DNA of 52,194 bases, taken from the NCBI GenBank assembly GCA_016742095.1, contig JACVCJ010000025.1:1-52194 (forward strand). The letters run 5' to 3'. Each line of letters opens with the position of its first letter. Within the stretch, counting starts at the first letter, position 1. Made by a program: the position numbers and the translations under genes. The DNA comes from Bacteroidia bacterium (GTDB taxonomy: Bacteria; Bacteroidota; Bacteroidia; CAIKAF01). Below, piece after piece: positions 48,723 through 52,194 of the stretch. The notes below the pieces were generated by a model, which saw only the letters and a list, made by a program, of their open reading frames with translations, was not told the DNA's origin and searched no databases.

Positions 48723-51584
48723 TTAATTTTTAACCATTCTCTTCGTCGCATATACTTTACCGTCCAGGATAAGGGAGTAGGTGTATATCCCGGTGCTAAG
48801 ATCATCGGCATATACGTTAACGCGCCCCCATCCCCGATCAGGGATGCTCAGCATTTTTATCACTTTACCATTCATATCGGTAAACATCATCTGGGCCTGC
48901 CGGATCTCTGCAGGAATATGGAATTGTATCGATGTGTTTTCTGCAAAGGGATTGGGCACATTCTGATCGAGCACGACCATATAGGTATTGCTCAGTTCTA
49001 CGTCAATTTCGCTGATCTCCTGTTGCTGCACGTCACCATCCGGCCGTGGCTGAGAACAGCACCCGGCAATGAGGGTATACAGGTTTGCGATATCCGTCTG
49101 CATTTGCGTAACACGCGCACTCAGGGAGTCGATCAGCGAGTCCTGAACGGCTATGGAATCCTGCAGGCTCTTTACCGCACCGATAAGTATGGGGACAAAC
49201 TCGATGTAATTCACGCCTTTTACCAGCCGGGGCTTATAAACGGTATCCAGCAGAGAATCCAGCGTGGCCCTGTATAAACCCTCTTTCACAAGTTCCGGCA
49301 AGGTAATTTCCACTTCCTGCGACAGTACGCCATAGTGAGTACGGTCATCAAAATTAGCCTGGGGAAGCATTGCAGATTTATAATTGTAGGAATACACGTT
49401 TATGTTCTTCAGTATGTCCAATGCGTTGGTTATAGGAGCAATATTCGTTTTCAGACTGGAATCGGAAGGAAAGTTAACCGTTTGCAGCCACGAGGTACCA
49501 CCCGCAAAAAAGCCAGCGTACGACAGGGGATTTGTGTTGCCCGGTAAGACTTCGGCATAGACTCCGTAACATTCAGCATTCGGCGAATCTGCCTGGAAAA
49601 GTCCGCCCATAACCCGTACGGCAGACGATGGGCTGCGTGCGTATCCCCTGGCACCAACCGGCTCTATAAAATTCTGCATATCTCCCAGCGCATACCCATA
49701 GGTACCGTGTACCATTCTCATGGCAGCGCCCTGTGCAGCCTGCTGGCCGTTGCCCAGGCCGAAAAGCCCGGTAGCCATGGGCACATTGGCACCAACGTTG
49801 AAAACACGTCCTTCCAGTCCGGTGGCGCCGCTGAAAATATTCTGCCAGGACAGATTACCGGCATTGGTATTAAAGAGGGCGCCTGCGTTTTCTACATTAT
49901 TGATCAGGTACATCTTAGATGATTGGTCTGTGCCCGAGTTGGGATTACTGACCCCGAAACTGATCAGGTTATTTCCGGGGCTGTTGATGCCCTGGAACAA
50001 AAGATCGAAATTGTTCATGGCAATCGTACGATTACCGGTGAAGAGCCCGCTGGGAGTACCACCCGTAAGATACCCGAGCTGCACATTGTTAGCCAGATTG
50101 GGGTCTATACTACACCCGTTATCCGCCGTAACAGTGCCTGAAATAGTAGTAATATCCCGCCAGTGCAGACGCCCGAAGTCATTAGGATTGCGCACCAGGA
50201 TCTGGGTCAGGGTATTGTCCTGGGAAACTGTCCGGATTCTTGTGTCTCCGTCTACATCGAGGGTGGCTCCGACGTAGTTATTGGCGGTAGGACTGATCGT
50301 ACTGAAATCACCTATGCCAAGTGATGGCTTGTTTATTATTGCCGGATTAGAGACAGTATTAAGCATGCCTGGGACAAAACGAGCGACCTCCACTCCATCC
50401 GTGCCGGTAGAAGGAGGTGTTCCGCTACCTGTCCCCGTTGTAGAAGTGAAAATGAAGCGCAAATTATCCGGACCGCCAAATCCACTTATTGGCAGTTGGT
50501 TATCTCCCCAGGATAAAACAGCATCGTGCACCCCAGTTACAGCGGCGTTGGGTTTCAGTCCAAGAAAGACGTGGTCGCTGGCTTTTGTTACCAGTATGCC
50601 CACATCCATCCAGCTCCTGACACCGTCAAGTCCTACACCCGTAGCAGACAAGGTATTGTCTCCCATATGAAGCAATGCCAGTGGACGTGTTAAGGGGAAG
50701 TCAGGGTCATGCGTGATGCCGATACGAGTAAAATCCTTAGCAAAGCCAAAGGGGTTTGTGGGATCGGAGGGGCCTAAGGCGCCGATCTGGGTAATCCGCA
50801 TGCGTTCATTATTTGCACCAGTTCCTGTATTTAGGCTAGTCAGAAACTGAAACATGTGGTTTTCATTGTTGGCCAGACGTGCAACAGAATTATTGTTTCC
50901 AAGTACAAATCCATCTGTTAAACCTGCTCCTGAACTGTTGTTTGATATTTGGATATTGTTGCTGTTACCACCATCATGGATGTGCAGTTGCTGTTGGGGG
51001 GCAATAGGGGTAGTGGGTGTTATAAAGTCACCTAACCCCATACGACCAGCTGCAGTGAACAGGGCAACCTCTCTGTCCAGCGTAGGTTGAATGCCAATAG
51101 TTCGGGTGAAAATAAAACGAAGCCGGGTCGGCAAATTGCCCGGTCCTTCATCGTCTCCCCAGCTTACTACGGCGTCACTTCGCATACCACTGGCAAGTTC
51201 TGTTGCGTCTAATTCACGCATGCCTACATATAGGTTGTTGCTCTCATGGTTCATGTATACACCCGTTCGCATCCATCTTCGCCAACCGGTGCCATTTCCT
51301 GTTCCTGAGTTTCCGCTGATATGAAGCTGTGTCCAGGGGGTCATGGTATTTATACCGACGAACCCATTGGCGGCGATATTACCGGCTCCAACATAAGGTG
51401 GATATACGATGTTTTGATTGATCCGCATACGAAAGGTGTTGTTGGTACGAAAGTCGAGATCTCCTGCGGTAGAATACCCCAAAAAATAGCCTGAGGCCCA
51501 TGAATTACCTACGGTAGTACTCTGGGCAAATAAACCCGGAGTAATGCCCGATAAGCCAAGCAGTGTTAAAAGTAATTTTTTCAT
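48723..51584 (-). CDS. Secreted S74-chaperone protein with T9SS type A tail
   Basis: 953 residues from the ATG at 51582-51584, with signal peptide MKKLLLTLLGL to LFAQ (about 21). A long Gly/Asn/Thr-rich beta region has several related units beginning LGIGDF, LHISGNSG or LLHMGDNT followed by R-x-W-M-x-x-G-x-x. The peptidase S74 intramolecular chaperone (about 700-790) has SSLKTNIAPI, YGVLSQEVE and IEFVPILIGAVKSLQ, then a coiled coil. The last 80 residues are a type A T9SS sorting domain (NVPNPFAENTSIQFHIP to YATKRMVKN). It is probably a trimeric surface fibre. An upstream Met at 51635 is less likely. Confidence 0.87.
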   Translation of the reverse strand: MKKLLLTLLGLSGITPGLFAQSTTVGNSWASGYFLGYSTAGDLDFRTNNTFRMRINQNIVYPPYVGAGNIAANGFVGINTMTPWTQLHISGNSGTGNGTGWRRWMRTGVYMNHESNNLYVGMRELDATELASGMRSDAVVSWGDDEGPGNLPTRLRFIFTRTIGIQPTLDREVALFTAAGRMGLGDFITPTTPIAPQQQLHIHDGGNSNNIQISNNSSGAGLTDGFVLGNNNSVARLANNENHMFQFLTSLNTGTGANNERMRITQIGALGPSDPTNPFGFAKDFTRIGITHDPDFPLTRPLALLHMGDNTLSATGVGLDGVRSWMDVGILVTKASDHVFLGLKPNAAVTGVHDAVLSWGDNQLPISGFGGPDNLRFIFTSTTGTGSGTPPSTGTDGVEVARFVPGMLNTVSNPAIINKPSLGIGDFSTISPTANNYVGATLDVDGDTRIRTVSQDNTLTQILVRNPNDFGRLHWRDITTISGTVTADNGCSIDPNLANNVQLGYLTGGTPSGLFTGNRTIAMNNFDLLFQGINSPGNNLISFGVSNPNSGTDQSSKMYLINNVENAGALFNTNAGNLSWQNIFSGATGLEGRVFNVGANVPMATGLFGLGNGQQAAQGAAMRMVHGTYGYALGDMQNFIEPVGARGYARSPSSAVRVMGGLFQADSPNAECYGVYAEVLPGNTNPLSYAGFFAGGTSWLQTVNFPSDSSLKTNIAPITNALDILKNINVYSYNYKSAMLPQANFDDRTHYGVLSQEVEITLPELVKEGLYRATLDSLLDTVYKPRLVKGVNYIEFVPILIGAVKSLQDSIAVQDSLIDSLSARVTQMQTDIANLYTLIAGCCSQPRPDGDVQQQEISEIDVELSNTYMVVLDQNVPNPFAENTSIQFHIPAEIRQAQMMFTDMNGKVIKMLSIPDRGWGRVNVYADDLSTGIYTYSLILDGKVYATKRMVKN

Positions 51585-51795
51585 ATAAATATTAGGATTT
51601 AGTGAAACAATAATCATGTTAGACGAATACCGCAAATCTTTGCTTCCCGAGGTATATCATTCAAATGGTAGCCCCTATTTTCAAATTTACATCCAGTAGG
51701 TCAATAATCTTCCAATCATTGTATTAATGGCTATTTGAATTGTATAGCCGGCACTAACTCTATTAATATCCAATCAAACGAAGCTCATATATAAT

Positions 51796-51831
51796 CTAAG
51801 ACCGCCCGAGGGTACCCTCGGACGGTCTTAG
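51796..51831 (-). terminator. 36-base near-perfect palindrome
   Basis: CTAAGACCG, one mismatch, CCGAGGGT/ACCCTCGG, one mismatch, CGGTCTTAG: the whole 36 bases pair with themselves except one position. It lies 29 bases past the stop of the partial lipoprotein gene, where the element copy has its terminator, so it is probably a terminator lacking a T tract. The rest of 51585-51860 shows no gene. Confidence 0.6.
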
Positions 51832-51860
51832 GACCTCATGCCCTCTTATACAACACGCTT

Positions 51861-52194
51861 TTAATTCTCTCTTACATAATCCGCCCGGTACAGGACACCA
51901 CTGGTATCGGTCAGCACCAGTTCCCTGCGCGTCAGCCGTGCTATGCGATACGGCGTCTTTCCTACCGTCAGCAGCTTCCGGTCAGGGGATACCGAAAAGA
52001 ACTCAACGGTTTCCACGGTATCGCCCATCAGGGTGTAGGTTGTGGTCAATGCGTCACAGGTTGTCACGATCTTGCTGCAATGCTGGAACCGCAGTTGTAC
52101 AGGGCATCCGGGACAGTAGTCCAACCCATCATAGTAATCGTACGTCATGCGCCGGGTACCGGCCAGGCGGTCCATACCCCCCTTTTCCTTTTCG
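51861..52194 (-). CDS. Partial lipoprotein, paralogue of the element copy
   Basis: The frame enters from the right edge and ends at 51861. The 111 visible residues align end to end with the lipoprotein at 35109-35510: from the shared Met, 94 of 104 are identical, including all four Cys (DYCPGC, QHCSK, TTCD). The signal peptide lies beyond the window. The near-invariant Trp after LAG in the element copy is Arg here. Similarity continues into the 3' flank (CTTATACAA, ACATAATCCGCC). It may belong to a second copy of the same kind of insertion or be the chromosomal source. Confidence 0.78.
   Translation of the reverse strand, partial: EKEKGGMDRLAGTRRMTYDYYDGLDYCPGCPVQLRFQHCSKIVTTCDALTTTYTLMGDTVETVEFFSVSPDRKLLTVGKTPYRIARLTRRELVLTDTSGVLYRADYVREN

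Overview
The window looks like a chromosomal segment of a Bacteroidota bacterium, probably of the Chitinophagales/Sphingobacteriia type. The evidence is a SusC/TonB-type receptor with an OMP beta-barrel tail, PorP/SprF and PorE-like type IX secretion (T9SS) components, both type A and type B T9SS sorting domains, LytTR regulators, a GbsR-type regulator, and TAnnTTTG-type -7 promoter boxes lying just upstream of start codons with little Shine-Dalgarno signal. The assignment rests on recognised families, not on any search.

Layout. 1-6173: a minus-strand run of six tightly packed genes (tsaD, EamA exporter, TonB-dependent receptor, enoyl-CoA isomerase, DinB-like protein, partial membrane protein). 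6175-15914: plus-strand tamB-like giant, ABC-F ATPase, thiolase, an NlpC/P60-like protein that lacks its catalytic Cys, and a histidine-rich membrane protein. 15916-17762: a minus-strand SDR/membrane protein/GbsR operon. 17918-19539: LuxR-type regulator and CDF metal exporter. 19976-28228: a surface-secretion block. It holds a LytTR protein with a phospho-dead receiver, a convergent sensor kinase, a three-gene T9SS cassette (type B cargo, PorP/SprF, PorE-like OmpA protein) and a second LytTR regulator with an intact receiver. 28282-32407: ElbB, two glycosyltransferases, a PAP2 phosphatase and a START-like protein.

32708-44737: a tRNA-Met gene whose 3' part and terminator are repeated as a 79-bp direct repeat 11.9 kb downstream. 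The bracketed DNA is an integrated element. It has a tyrosine integrase and xis-like gene next to the tRNA, a large serine recombinase, an XRE regulator with two matching palindromic operators, a degenerate RuvC-like protein, a compact VirD4/TraG-type ATPase without visible relaxase or mating-pair genes, several lipoproteins, a protein resembling the cytoplasmic half of a Kir channel but with no pore, a 33-residue translationally coupled peptide, and several unusually structured non-coding stretches. The ATPase reminds me of versions seen in Patescibacteria (CPR); that is memory and needs a search.

45011-48421: just outside the right attachment repeat lies a compact, overlapping operon of a degenerate SNF2-like helicase, an IbrA-like PAPS-reductase/DUF3440 protein and an IbrB-like ParB protein. 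This is the best candidate here for an undescribed nucleic-acid-acting system. 48723-51584 is a large secreted protein with a peptidase S74 chaperone domain and a type A T9SS tail. The right edge cuts a lipoprotein that is 94/104 residues identical to one inside the element.
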